Positions 50,964-59,722 of a stretch of 64,000 nucleotides of DNA are shown piece after piece. This stretch comes from UBA2040 sp963977135 (GTDB lineage Bacteria; Bacteroidota; Bacteroidia; Flavobacteriales_D; Crocinitomicaceae). Location of the stretch: NCBI GenBank assembly GCA_963977135.1, contig CAXBNN010000004.1, positions 1 to 64,000 on the forward strand. The letters run 5' to 3'. Position numbers and translations under genes: made by a program. Numbering within the stretch: position 1 is the stretch's first letter; every line of letters begins with the position of its first letter. The notes beneath the pieces were generated by a model. It worked only from the letters and a program-made list of their open reading frames with translations. It ran no database searches and was not told the origin of the DNA.

Positions 50964-53339
50964 TTACCCCCAAAACTTCCACCAAGCTTTCTTTTCCACT
51001 TGAGCACCATAGCCATAACCGTAGCCATAACCATATCCGTACCCATAGCCTTTCTTGGCGTTTGTGCCATTTAAAAGCACGGCCATATTTGGCAAGCGTT
51101 TTTCACGAACCAGTCTAGCTGGGATTTGAAGCATACGTTTATCTAAGAAATTTGCTCGTGTTACATAAACAAAAGCATCTGCATATTTAGCAAGAAGCAA
51201 TGTATCCGTAACCAAAGCTACTGGTGCAGTATCAACAATAATGTAATCGTATTTCTCTTTAACCTCAGCCATTAGCTTTGCAAGTCTAACATGCATCAGC
51301 ATTTCTGCTGGATTTGGAGGAATTACTCCGGATGGCATGATGTCTAGATTACTGAAATCAGGAGAAGCAAAGGTTATGTCATTTGTTGTTAATTCATGAT
51401 TGACAATGTAATGGGATATACCATTTAATTGATTTAAACCTAAATATTGCAATAATTTAGGAGCGCGTAAATCTAAACCGATCAACAAAACTTTTTTATC
51501 CGATAAGGCAAGTACTGAAGCCAAGTTCAACGAAACGAAACTTTTACCCTCTTTAGCTATCGTTGAAGTAATGAACACCGTTTTACCTTTCTCTTCATTT
51601 GAATTACTCAATAGAAATTCTAAGTTGGTTCGCACCAAACGAAAGGCTTCTGCGGCGTTGTTGTGACCTTTTATATTTACAACTAAACGTTCGTCTGTTT
51701 CAGACTCTGGAATATCGCCTAAGAACGGCAATTTCATGTCTTCTATGTCCTTGACGCCGTGAACTTTTGTGTCTAATAAATCTTTTGAATAAATAACACC
51801 AATAGGCACTAACAAACCAATTAAGAAAGCACCTAAATAAATTATTTTACGTTTTGGAGAAACGGGTACACCATCGCTATAGGCTTGATCAATAACTTTT
51901 GCATTTCCGACAGTTGCCACGATTGCTATTTCATTCTCTTCACGTTTTTGCAACAAATACAAATACAATGTTTCTTTGATATTTTGCTGGCGAGCAATAC
52001 TTCTATATTCTTTCTCAAATTGAGGAACAGAAGCGATTTTAGATTTGTATAGATTATCTTGTTTTTGCAAGCTAGAAATTTTGAAATTCAGCGAATTTTT
52101 ATAATTTTTCAAACTGCTATTCAAGGACCCTCGTAAACTGTTAATTTGTCCTTCTAACTTCTGGACAGCTGGATTTTTTTCACCTGTACTGCGTAATAAT
52201 CGGTTTCTATCCAAAACAGATTGGTTGTACTGAGCAATAAGCGAAGCAACACTAGCATCTTCCAAACCCAAATTAGATGGCAGTAAGTTATCTACTCCCT
52301 CTTGTCTGCCCAAGCTTTCATTCATGAAGTTGGCCAAACTCATTTGTATGTTGGCTTCAACTAAAGCTTTTTCAGCTTCACTGCCTTTTTCCAAATATAG
52401 CGCTGCATCAGAAGCTACATCCACCAAAGAATTTTTAGATTTAAATTTCTCACCCTCAGTTTCAACTTCAGCTAATTCTACAGAGATGAACTTCATTCGT
52501 TCATTGATAAACTCACTGGTGTTCTTGGCTATCTCGTTCTGATCTTCTATTGCTTCCAACTCATGCTGACGCATTAACTCATTAAGTATGTCGTTGTTTT
52601 TTTCAATGACAGGTCCTTTAATGCCTATGGAAAGCACTGTTGATTCCTTGCTGCTTAATTCAATGTTGATTCCTAAACGCAAACCAGTAACAATATCTTG
52701 TGTCCGAGAATACACTACCTTGAATGTTTCACCTTTGTTTGAGGCTTTGTAATTTTTTGTTTTGGTGAAATTAACCGTGCCAATTTGAGTTTTCACTGGT
52801 GCTCCGAAAGCAATAGTGCCAAAATACTTGCCTTGTTTATTCGTCAAATCGAAATGATTCGCATCCATTATTACAACTATAAACGATTGATCGTTATTTA
52901 GGTCTTTTTCTTCAGCAGAAACTAGATTAATTTCAATAGGGCTGGTTTTGTACATTTCTAATTCCCGAATACCAGTTTTTGAATTGTCCGAAAAATAGGT
53001 TTTATTCAATTTTAATTCCTCAACAACTTTAGTTAGTAATTTTCTCGATTTGAGTATTTCTATTTCATTGTCAATTTCACTTTGTCCTCCCATTAAACCA
53101 AGTTCCGCAAACATATCTAAGTTAGAATCCCCTCCTTTATCATCTTTAATTAAGAGTGAGGCATTCGACTGGTAGGAGGGTGTTGTATAGCGTAAGTATA
53201 AATAAGCAAATGAGACTGTAATCATAATGGCTAAAACAAACCAACGCCAATTTTTGATATATCTGTCAAGAATATCGCGAACATTTATGTTTACATTGTC
53301 GTTTTCTACAGTTGAAAGTGAGGAATCGAAATCTGCCAT
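50964..53339 (-). CDS. wzc: Wzc-type polysaccharide co-polymerase/bacterial tyrosine kinase
   Basis: A 791-aa inner-membrane protein. The Wzz domain has its first helix at about 33-50; a long coiled-coil/GNVR region (260-480) ends before the second helix (498-518). The cytosolic BY-kinase has Walker A TIAKEGKS (593-600; usually TxPGEGKS), Walker A' LIGLDLR (619-625) and Walker B YIIVDT (699-704). It regulates polymer length and export with Wza. The C-terminal tail holds seven tyrosines in GY repeats (764-778), the autophosphorylation cluster, encoded by hexanucleotide repeats. ATG directly follows the wza TAA with no gap, so the two are co-translated. Confidence 0.96.
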   Translation of the reverse strand: MADFDSSLSTVENDNVNINVRDILDRYIKNWRWFVLAIMITVSFAYLYLRYTTPSYQSNASLLIKDDKGGDSNLDMFAELGLMGGQSEIDNEIEILKSRKLLTKVVEELKLNKTYFSDNSKTGIRELEMYKTSPIEINLVSAEEKDLNNDQSFIVVIMDANHFDLTNKQGKYFGTIAFGAPVKTQIGTVNFTKTKNYKASNKGETFKVVYSRTQDIVTGLRLGINIELSSKESTVLSIGIKGPVIEKNNDILNELMRQHELEAIEDQNEIAKNTSEFINERMKFISVELAEVETEGEKFKSKNSLVDVASDAALYLEKGSEAEKALVEANIQMSLANFMNESLGRQEGVDNLLPSNLGLEDASVASLIAQYNQSVLDRNRLLRSTGEKNPAVQKLEGQINSLRGSLNSSLKNYKNSLNFKISSLQKQDNLYKSKIASVPQFEKEYRSIARQQNIKETLYLYLLQKREENEIAIVATVGNAKVIDQAYSDGVPVSPKRKIIYLGAFLIGLLVPIGVIYSKDLLDTKVHGVKDIEDMKLPFLGDIPESETDERLVVNIKGHNNAAEAFRLVRTNLEFLLSNSNEEKGKTVFITSTIAKEGKSFVSLNLASVLALSDKKVLLIGLDLRAPKLLQYLGLNQLNGISHYIVNHELTTNDITFASPDFSNLDIMPSGVIPPNPAEMLMHVRLAKLMAEVKEKYDYIIVDTAPVALVTDTLLLAKYADAFVYVTRANFLDKRMLQIPARLVREKRLPNMAVLLNGTNAKKGYGYGYGYGYGYGYGAQVEKKAWWKFWG
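51006..51050 (-). repeat. Hexanucleotide repeat encoding the Gly-Tyr tail of Wzc
   Basis: Seven and a half GGNTAY units (residues 764-778), with mixed GGC/GGT/GGG/GGA and TAT/TAC codons. Changes in copy number would stay in frame and change the number of tyrosines. Confidence 0.85.
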
Positions 53340-54125
53340 TTATCGGACAATTAATATGATAGTGGAAATTATAAGAGAAGACAAGGAAATGAAAATCGTT
53401 CCTGTCGTTCGCCATAATGTGGAAGTTGTTCGTGCTGTGGAATTCGGTTCCACGTAGACTACATCATTTTGGTGTAAATAATAAACAGGAGACGCAAAAA
53501 AATCTTTATTGGTAATATCCACACGGTATTCTTTCTTTTGCCCGTTTTCTTCTCTGATAACTAAAATATTGTTTCGTAGTCCTGTCATGTTTAAATCTCC
53601 TGATAGACCCAGTGCCTCTAACAAGGTGATACGTTCGTTTGGTATTTTATATGTTCCTGGTGTTTTTACATCACCTAACACTGTGATTTTGTAATTCAAT
53701 ATTTGAATTTGCACACCTGGACCTTTTAAGTAGTCTTTGAGTTTATCTTGTATCAGCTCAACAGCATCTTGACGATTTAAGCCACCCAAATGAAGTGTGC
53801 CTAAAATAGGGAATTGTATGTTGCCTGCATTGTCTATTAAATAGCCGTTTTGAGCAGGATTTCCATTTAAATAACCACTCACTCCACCTATTTGTGCTGT
53901 TGTAGTAATCAGATTAAATGGAATAACAGATTCTGGCTCTTGAGCAGTAACAACTATGCTTAAAAAGTCATCCGTTTGGAAAGTAGGATTGAAAGTTGAA
54001 GGAACTTTTCCCAAGCTATCCAGGTTTCCATTTTGGAAATACACCAATTTTTCTTTTGTTTTACAGGAAGGTGCAGCAAGGATGAATAAGCCGAGCAGAA
54101 AAAAAATGAAAAAACGGTATTTCAT
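53340..54125 (-). CDS. wza: Wza-type polysaccharide export lipoprotein
   Basis: A 261-aa outer-membrane export protein. Lipobox LAAPSC near residue 21, then the poly-export motif (YRIQxxDxLxIxV-like TFQTDDFLSIVVTAQEPESVIPFN) and an SLBB-like region (YLIDNAGNIQFPILGTLHLGGLNRQDAVELIQDKLKDYL, GDVKTPGTYKIPNERITLLEALGLSGDLN). The C-terminal hydrophobic helix (TIFISLSSLIISTIILIV) is typical of Bacteroidetes Wza-like proteins. Stop and wzc start are adjacent. It has a consensus promoter 54148-54177. Confidence 0.94.
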   Translation of the reverse strand: MKYRFFIFFLLGLFILAAPSCKTKEKLVYFQNGNLDSLGKVPSTFNPTFQTDDFLSIVVTAQEPESVIPFNLITTTAQIGGVSGYLNGNPAQNGYLIDNAGNIQFPILGTLHLGGLNRQDAVELIQDKLKDYLKGPGVQIQILNYKITVLGDVKTPGTYKIPNERITLLEALGLSGDLNMTGLRNNILVIREENGQKKEYRVDITNKDFFASPVYYLHQNDVVYVEPNSTARTTSTLWRTTGTIFISLSSLIISTIILIVR

Positions 54126-54147
54126 AGATAATGGATATTCAAGGCTG

Positions 54148-54177
54148 CAAAAGTACGATTTTCAATTCTAGTTTCAA
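54148..54177 (-). promoter_or_regulatory. Promoter of wza-wzc
   Basis: On the minus strand TTG (complement of 54175-54177), a 19-base spacer and TACTTTTG (complement of 54148-54155) match TTG-N19-TAnnTTTG exactly, 23 bases upstream of the wza ATG, between wza and the stop of the preceding transferase gene. Confidence 0.8.
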
Positions 54178-54179
54178 CT

Positions 54180-55277
54180 TCAAGATTGAGTTTTCTTTTT
54201 CTTAGTTCTAACAAAAAAGAAGCCTCTCTTTATTAAGGACAAAAGTAACGTTAACAATAGAATAGAAAACAAGAAGATTCCCAGAAGTAAGTTAGGGTGA
54301 GTGAAAATGCTCAAATAAATAAACAAACTAGCAAACAACAAGTTGAATGCTCCTAAAGTCAAACTTGCTTTAACGTGCGACAATTCTAATTTGTCTATCA
54401 GTAAATGATGAATATGATTTTTGTCAGGAGAAAAGGGTCCTTTTCCTTGAATGATGCGGATTATGAAAACACGGGTCATATCAAATAACGGAATGATAAG
54501 GATGGAGGCAGTCACGACAGGAAGATTTGCGGGAATCAGCTTCAACAATTCCAAACGCTCTAGTGGTAAAGACAATAAACGAATGGTCATGGCGGCTATA
54601 ACAAAGCCTACCACCAAAGTACCTGTGTCGCCCATGAAGATTTTCCTGCGGTTTGAAAAGTTATAACGTAAAAACGCAGATAAACTCCCAATTAATACCA
54701 AACACAATCCCATTAATAAATACGCATTTGCCAAGTAGAAAATAATACCGAAAAGTAGTAATATGATTAACCCTATGATACTTGCCAATCCATCTATCCC
54801 ATCTATTAGATTGTACGCGTTAATTACGGATAGCATGAGGAAAAGTGCCAGTACCCCTGCGACATAAGAATTCAAATTGTTGATCCCCATGAATCCATTC
54901 AAGGTGTAAATTTCAAATTTGTAATGGAACAAAAGAAATAAACAGGCAATAATTTGACTGAGAAATTTTGTTCGAGCAGAAAGTACAGTCAAATCGTCTT
55001 TTAATCCAATAATGAATAAGATAGTTAGTCCAGGCAGGAATGATGGTAGGGAATTATATCTATCCACATGATCCAAAAAATAAAAGGAAATCATCAAACA
55101 AATATAAAAAGCAATCCCTCCAATATTAGGTGTAAGACCTTCATGAGAGCTGCGCTCGTTGGGCTTATCTGTTAAGCGTTTATAAAGCGCTACGCCTATG
55201 ATTTTAGGAACAAGAGCATAGGTCATTATAAAAGACCCCACTAATAAAAGGACAATATGAATTAAATCAAGTCTCAT
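54180..55277 (-). CDS. WecA/MraY-family glycosyl-1-phosphate transferase
   Basis: A 365-aa polytopic membrane enzyme with about ten helices. GLKDDLTVLSARTKFLSQI, NAYNLIDGIDGLAS, FMGDTGTLVVGFVI and PFSPDKNHIHHLLI are family motifs with the catalytic Asp residues. It transfers an N-acetylhexosamine-1-phosphate to undecaprenyl phosphate, starting the lipid-linked repeat unit. The C-terminus lacks the extra WecA tail. A -7 element TAACTTTG lies at 55291-55298 (minus strand). Confidence 0.93.
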   Translation of the reverse strand: MRLDLIHIVLLLVGSFIMTYALVPKIIGVALYKRLTDKPNERSSHEGLTPNIGGIAFYICLMISFYFLDHVDRYNSLPSFLPGLTILFIIGLKDDLTVLSARTKFLSQIIACLFLLFHYKFEIYTLNGFMGINNLNSYVAGVLALFLMLSVINAYNLIDGIDGLASIIGLIILLLFGIIFYLANAYLLMGLCLVLIGSLSAFLRYNFSNRRKIFMGDTGTLVVGFVIAAMTIRLLSLPLERLELLKLIPANLPVVTASILIIPLFDMTRVFIIRIIQGKGPFSPDKNHIHHLLIDKLELSHVKASLTLGAFNLLFASLFIYLSIFTHPNLLLGIFLFSILLLTLLLSLIKRGFFFVRTKKKKTQS

Positions 55278-55290
55278 TATTTCAGTTGCA

Positions 55291-55298
55291 CAAAGTTA
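55291..55298 (-). promoter_or_regulatory. -7 element for the WecA-like gene
   Basis: TAACTTTG on the minus strand fits TAnnTTTG, 14 bases before the ATG. No exact TTG at 19-base spacing. Confidence 0.4.
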
Positions 55299-55362
55299 CT
55301 CATGTTTTTTATTTATAAGTTAAAAAGAATTTAGAGATGACAGTTATCAAGCAAATTAATTT

Positions 55363-56034
55363 TTAGTAACTTCTTTTTGGTAAATCTTTAAACCATTTAT
55401 CAATTCCTGAGTATTTTGGTTTAAAAATTACCCAAGCAGTTAAAAGTATAATTTTTAGATCTACGATAAAAGACTGATTTTGGATGTACCACATTTCCAA
55501 TTCACCTTTAAAAGGATAGATGGTGTTCTTGTAGAAATCCCAAGTATCACCGCCTTCATTTTTAACTTTGGTGATCAATTCCTCTTCATCTCTGAAAACA
55601 ATTGAACCTATACCGGTAAGACCAGGTGTTACGTTATATACTTTCTCCTGAACTTTCTCTGGATAGGTATCAAAGCTAATTTGCATCAAGGGTCTAGGCC
55701 CAACAAAACTCATGTCACCTTTCAAAATATTCAATAATTGAGGCAATTCATTGATTTTACTTTTACGCAAGAATCCACCCATGGGTGTAATTCGCGGGTC
55801 TTTTTTGGTTGTGATAATACCACCCGCCATTTTTGAACTATTTTTTAACATAGTAGCAAATTTCAAGATGTAAAATTTCTTATTCTTGAATCCAACTCTT
55901 TCTTGTTTGTAAAATATTTCTCCCTCACCAGTTAATTTTAGGCCAATTGCGATTGGAATAAGCAGAGGAGATAATAATAAGAGCAAAATTGCAGAAAGCA
56001 ATATATCACATAAGCGTTTAAATACTAAATACAT
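55363..56034 (-). CDS. PglC-like phosphoglycosyltransferase (bacterial sugar transferase)
   Basis: A 223-aa monotopic enzyme. One N-terminal re-entrant helix (about 8-32) then the family motifs GEGEIFYKQERVGFKNKKFYILKFATML, FLRKSKINELPQLLNILKGDMSFVGPRPL and GLTGIGSIVFRDEEELI. The Asp-Glu (here KINELPQ) and PRP motifs are those of the PF02397 family. It would move a nucleotide-sugar phosphate to undecaprenyl phosphate. It is 3 bases after the dehydratase gene stop. A close paralogue is at 59723. Confidence 0.92.
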   Translation of the reverse strand: MYLVFKRLCDILLSAILLLLLSPLLIPIAIGLKLTGEGEIFYKQERVGFKNKKFYILKFATMLKNSSKMAGGIITTKKDPRITPMGGFLRKSKINELPQLLNILKGDMSFVGPRPLMQISFDTYPEKVQEKVYNVTPGLTGIGSIVFRDEEELITKVKNEGGDTWDFYKNTIYPFKGELEMWYIQNQSFIVDLKIILLTAWVIFKPKYSGIDKWFKDLPKRSY

Positions 56035-56037
56035 AAA

Positions 56038-57249
56038 TTACATTTTTTGATCTAAACTTTTTCCAGTCTCGATGTGTTGAAAATCAGGCAAATATTTTTT
56101 CAACAAATTCACTATTGATGTTTTATCGTAGTTCCCTGAATTCATTAAGGTTTTTAATTCACCAATAGTGGCTTCGATAGTCGTAATTGGTGATTTTCTT
56201 GCATTTTTTATAACCCCTAAACTCGTGTATGTGGCGTTATCAACTTCGTCTGTCTCAGTATAAAACTCTTCGTACAATTTTTCACCAGAAGTATCGGATG
56301 AAAAATAATAAATAGGGTAAGGGTCATCCTCTTTTCTAGAGGCAGCTATGGATTTCGCTTCTTGTTCAGAAGAACAATGATAAACGACTTTTTTAGAAAC
56401 TTTGAAAAAGTCTTCGGTGATATCCTTGAAAAACCCCATTTCTTCTTCATCGAGTTTTGGAAAGAAAATTTCACCGCTATTGCCTAGCATACAAGCTAAC
56501 ATACAAATTTGTCCACTCTCCTCGGGTGATACAAAAAACCGTTTCACATCCGATGGACACGAGATTGGTTGGTTTTTAAATAATCGTTCAATATAACCAG
56601 CTAATAATGATCCATTTGAAAATGCGACATTTGCAAATCGGGCAGTAGTAATTTGCAAAGAAGAGCTATAGGCCATTATTACTTCTTCCATCAATTTCTT
56701 GCTTGCTCCCATAACATTAACGGGATTGGCAGCTTTGTCTGTGGATACACAGAAAAAATGTTCTGGTTTGTTTTCAAGTAATAAATCCAAAAACTCTTTT
56801 GCTTTGAAAACATTGTTTTCTATCATGGCTTCAATAGAATACTTGTCTTTTTCACTTCTTACGTGCTTATGGGCAGCAAAATTGGCAACAATTTCAAATG
56901 GGCCTTCTTCAACAAACATTTTTCTAAATACCGGATCACCAAAACTCATCGGGTAAGTTTTAAAGTCTTCAGGAACGAACTGATCTGCTCCGCTCCGTAA
57001 ATCTCGTGTAAGTTCTGTTAAACCATTTTCGTTCGTATCCACTACATACAATTTGCCAGGTTTAAACTTTAAAATAGCTTTTATATAGGATGAACCGATA
57101 GTACCTGCACCGCCAATAACTAATACCGATTTTCCCGCTATTTTCTTACTAAGAATTTCAGAATTTTCTTTAATGTCATCAGCAAAGAAGCTTTCTTCAC
57201 GCTTGGTGACGTAGGTGTTTATAAATTGTGGTATGTCTATTATATTCAT
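56038..57249 (-). CDS. CapD/PglF-like nucleotide-sugar 4,6-dehydratase
   Basis: A 403-aa SDR-type enzyme. Rossmann motif GGAGTIGSS (about 44-52), then VVDTNENGLTELTRDL, VANFAAHKHVRSEKDKYSIEAMIENNV and the active-site block STDKAANPVNVMGASKKLMEEV, where Met replaces the usual Tyr, as in the CapD/FlaA1 family. It lacks the large N-terminal membrane part of PglF/CapD. Predicted to make a UDP-4-keto-6-deoxyhexose; the substrate (UDP-GlcNAc) is inferred. Neighbours PglC-like and aminotransferase support the pathway. Confidence 0.88.
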   Translation of the reverse strand: MNIIDIPQFINTYVTKREESFFADDIKENSEILSKKIAGKSVLVIGGAGTIGSSYIKAILKFKPGKLYVVDTNENGLTELTRDLRSGADQFVPEDFKTYPMSFGDPVFRKMFVEEGPFEIVANFAAHKHVRSEKDKYSIEAMIENNVFKAKEFLDLLLENKPEHFFCVSTDKAANPVNVMGASKKLMEEVIMAYSSSLQITTARFANVAFSNGSLLAGYIERLFKNQPISCPSDVKRFFVSPEESGQICMLACMLGNSGEIFFPKLDEEEMGFFKDITEDFFKVSKKVVYHCSSEQEAKSIAASRKEDDPYPIYYFSSDTSGEKLYEEFYTETDEVDNATYTSLGVIKNARKSPITTIEATIGELKTLMNSGNYDKTSIVNLLKKYLPDFQHIETGKSLDQKM

Positions 57250-57763
57250 GTTTTTTTTGTTTTCCCTCCTCGAGGAGAAGAGAATGTGTACATTCGAAGA
57301 CTAAGCGATAGCGCAAGGAATGGGAGGTGATTGCTGTAATTACTATAGAATAAGTTAATTCCAATTAAGTTAGTTTTTTATTCTCTATTCTATTATTATT
57401 TATCGGTAAAGTTAAGTGAGTCTTCCTTACTTTTTGCATTGCCCAAAAAGTAACAAAAACGCTAGGCTGTGTAAAGATTCTCTAAAAAAGCTAAAACGTT
57501 CTCAGTCATTCACCCCAAACTTAGAAACGCTGTTAGCGAATCGCCCATCTGGCTCTTCGACAGCTGGCTTTCAAACACTGGGTTCATTTCCTTTCACTTT
57601 TTTGCTTTTTTTACGAGAACCTTTCCAATGCCGGTCCTTTTTATGTTTACTTAAACGTCATAAATCGATTTTTGTACAATAGTGACCATTTTTTTCTTGT
57701 TGATTTACTTCATTATGAATTTCATTTCGCTTTGAAAACCCTGCTTATCAAGGCCGATTTATT
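57250..57763. repeat. Gene-free spacer with Bacteroidetes intergenic repeat remnants
   Basis: No gene is supported. 57262-57276 is CCCTCCTCGAGGAG, a partial copy of 48578-48595. 57416-57682 contains a frame of 88 codons (LHCPKSNKNARLC...) that I recognise as the translation of a recurring non-coding repeat containing TTGCCCAAAAAGTAAC; it is not a credible gene. The rest is AT-rich with no promoter for the flanking genes. Confidence 0.65.
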
Positions 57764-58897
57764 CTATTTGTAAAATGCCTTAATCTGCTTCACAACCTCC
57801 TTCATCTCATCCTCCGTAATTCCAGCAGAACTAGGAATACTTATGCAACTTTCATAAATACTGGAAGAAATATCCGAATTAGAAACATAGATATCTTCTT
57901 TAAACATTTCTAATTGATTCATAGGCATCCAAAACGGTCTCGATTGTACACCATTTTCATTCAAGAAGGTAAGTAATTCACGCATTCGAGAAGTTTTGAA
58001 AGTGAACAGCCAACAATTAGCCTCCACGTCTTTTGAAACTGTTTGAAATTCAATGTCACCTATACCTTGGAGTTCTGTGCGATAGAATTGATCCATCTTA
58101 CGTTTGTTTTTCAACAATTCAGGAAATTGTTCCATTTGCGCAACGCCAACCGCAGCTAGTATGTTAACTAATCGATAATTGTAGCCGATTTCGTCGTGAA
58201 TGTAATCTAGCGCACTCACTTTAGCTTGGGTAGTTAAGTGTTTGGCCTTTTTCGCCAATTCTTCGTCATCGGTTACTATAACACCACCACCACCAGTGGA
58301 AATGATTTTATTGCCGTTGAAACTAAAAACACCAAATTTCCCAAAGGTTCCTGTATGTTTTCCATTGAAATAGGAGCCAAGTGACTCTGTACTATCCTCC
58401 AATATGGCTAAGTTGTATTTTTTTGCTATTTCCACTAGTTGATCCATATTGCCCACATTGCCCAAAACGTGAACTGGCATAATCGCTTTGATTAGACGAC
58501 CAGTTTCTTTCAAGATTAACTGTCCATTCTTAGAAATAGTATTTTGCTTTAGATAATCGGCTAAAAGATTAAGGTCCATTTGCCAATCGTCTTTGTTCAC
58601 ATCTATTAAAATTGGACTTGCTCCTGTATATTTGATAGCATTTAGGGTGGCAATGAAAGTAATATTGGGTGCAATAACATGATCGCCTGACTCAACGCCC
58701 GCCAATATCTGAGCAATATGTAAACCCGCTGTACCATTCATACAGGCTATACCATACTTTGCACCAACGAAGTCAGCAACCATTTGCTCAAATTGATTTA
58801 CGTATGAACCTGCGGAAGAAATCCAACCTGTATCTAAACAGTCTTTAACGTATTTCCACTCGTTTCCATTGAGTAAGGGGACAGATAATGGGATCAT
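57764..58897 (-). CDS. PglE/LegC-like PLP-dependent sugar aminotransferase
   Basis: A 377-aa DegT/DnrJ/EryC1/StrS enzyme. N-terminus MIPLSVPLLNGNEWKYVKDCLDTGWISSAGSYVNQFE, then FVGAKYGIACMNGTAGLHIA, VIAPNITFIATLNAI and the PLP-binding Lys197 in FGVFSFNGNKIISTGGGG, with Asp168-Ser169 (EDSTESLGSYF) before it. This matches the LegC/PglE group that transaminates UDP-4-keto sugars at C4. Assignment of exact substrate is inferred. It is separated from the dehydratase by a 514-base repeat-rich gap. Confidence 0.93.
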   Translation of the reverse strand: MIPLSVPLLNGNEWKYVKDCLDTGWISSAGSYVNQFEQMVADFVGAKYGIACMNGTAGLHIAQILAGVESGDHVIAPNITFIATLNAIKYTGASPILIDVNKDDWQMDLNLLADYLKQNTISKNGQLILKETGRLIKAIMPVHVLGNVGNMDQLVEIAKKYNLAILEDSTESLGSYFNGKHTGTFGKFGVFSFNGNKIISTGGGGVIVTDDEELAKKAKHLTTQAKVSALDYIHDEIGYNYRLVNILAAVGVAQMEQFPELLKNKRKMDQFYRTELQGIGDIEFQTVSKDVEANCWLFTFKTSRMRELLTFLNENGVQSRPFWMPMNQLEMFKEDIYVSNSDISSSIYESCISIPSSAGITEDEMKEVVKQIKAFYK

Positions 58898-58960
58898 TTG
58901 TTTCGAATTAATAATGTGAAGTTAAGTTTTAGTTCAATTAGAACATTAAAGCTAGTGGTA

Positions 58961-59716
58961 TTAACTTTTTCTGAATAATTTGTAATACCATTTTTTCAGT
59001 ATGGTGACATGATAGATATTCATGATTTGAATCGATCCTAAATTTGGAAGTGTGAAACCATTGTATCGGTAACCATCGTCAATGTAAATATAGTCAGTAG
59101 GAGCAGGAGTCACATTTATACCTTGGTCTTTAAAAATCTCAATTGCTCTAGGCATATGCAATGCTCTAGTAACAATGACGACATTTTTATTGCTCCCAAA
59201 ACGCTTTTTAAACGCCAATGCTTCTTCTAAAGTTGATTTCGGAGTAGCCAGCATTTCTATGTTTTCTTTTTTTACTCCTAAGGCAATAGCTGTTTCTTTA
59301 GCTAGTTCTGCTTGACTTTTTGCATTTCTCTTTCCAGCAGCAGACGTTATTAAAATGCTATTTTTAAGATAGTTGTAAATTCGAATCCCCTCCACGAGCC
59401 TAATAAGAGTTGATGGGTACAAGTTCATTGAGGCTGGAAGGGTTGATTTCGACGATGCTCCTGCTCCTAAAACATAAATATGATATATTATGGTTCGATC
59501 CAGTTTGGCCAAATGAATTGGTTCATTTTCTTTTTCAATAGAATGGATTAATTTTTTCGGAAAATAACTTGTGGAACAGAATAAAAAAAGAAACAAACCT
59601 ACTCCAACAAATAGTTTAAACTTCCTGCTGTTTTTTCTTTTTAACCAAATGGAAATTAGAATCCATATTAAAATATATAGACTCAAACTTGGCAATGAAG
59701 TTAAAAAGGAATACAC
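58961..59716 (-). CDS. YdcF/ElyC-family (DUF218) membrane protein
   Basis: A 251-aa protein with two N-terminal helices (about 8-26 and 34-51) and a DUF218 domain: IYHIYVLGAGASSKSTLP, LVEGIRIYNYLKNSILITSAAGKRNAKSQAELAKETAIALGVKKENIEML, STLEEALAFKKRFGSNKNVVIVTRALHMPRAIEIFKDQGINVTPAPTDY. It shares fold but little close sequence with the copy at 9491. It lies 6 bases after the sugar transferase gene and so is part of the polysaccharide operon; ElyC relatives affect polysaccharide and undecaprenyl carrier balance. Confidence 0.87.
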   Translation of the reverse strand: MYSFLTSLPSLSLYILIWILISIWLKRKNSRKFKLFVGVGLFLFLFCSTSYFPKKLIHSIEKENEPIHLAKLDRTIIYHIYVLGAGASSKSTLPASMNLYPSTLIRLVEGIRIYNYLKNSILITSAAGKRNAKSQAELAKETAIALGVKKENIEMLATPKSTLEEALAFKKRFGSNKNVVIVTRALHMPRAIEIFKDQGINVTPAPTDYIYIDDGYRYNGFTLPNLGSIQIMNIYHVTILKKWYYKLFRKS

Positions 59717-59722
59717 TATTAT

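Noticed and set aside
51006..51050. Possible non-coding tandem repeat
   Set aside because: It lies in frame inside wzc and encodes its Tyr cluster.
57416..57682. 88-codon open frame (MSLPYFLHCPKSNKN...)
   Set aside because: Looks like the translation of a dispersed repeat; Phe/Arg/Ser-rich and without ribosome binding site.
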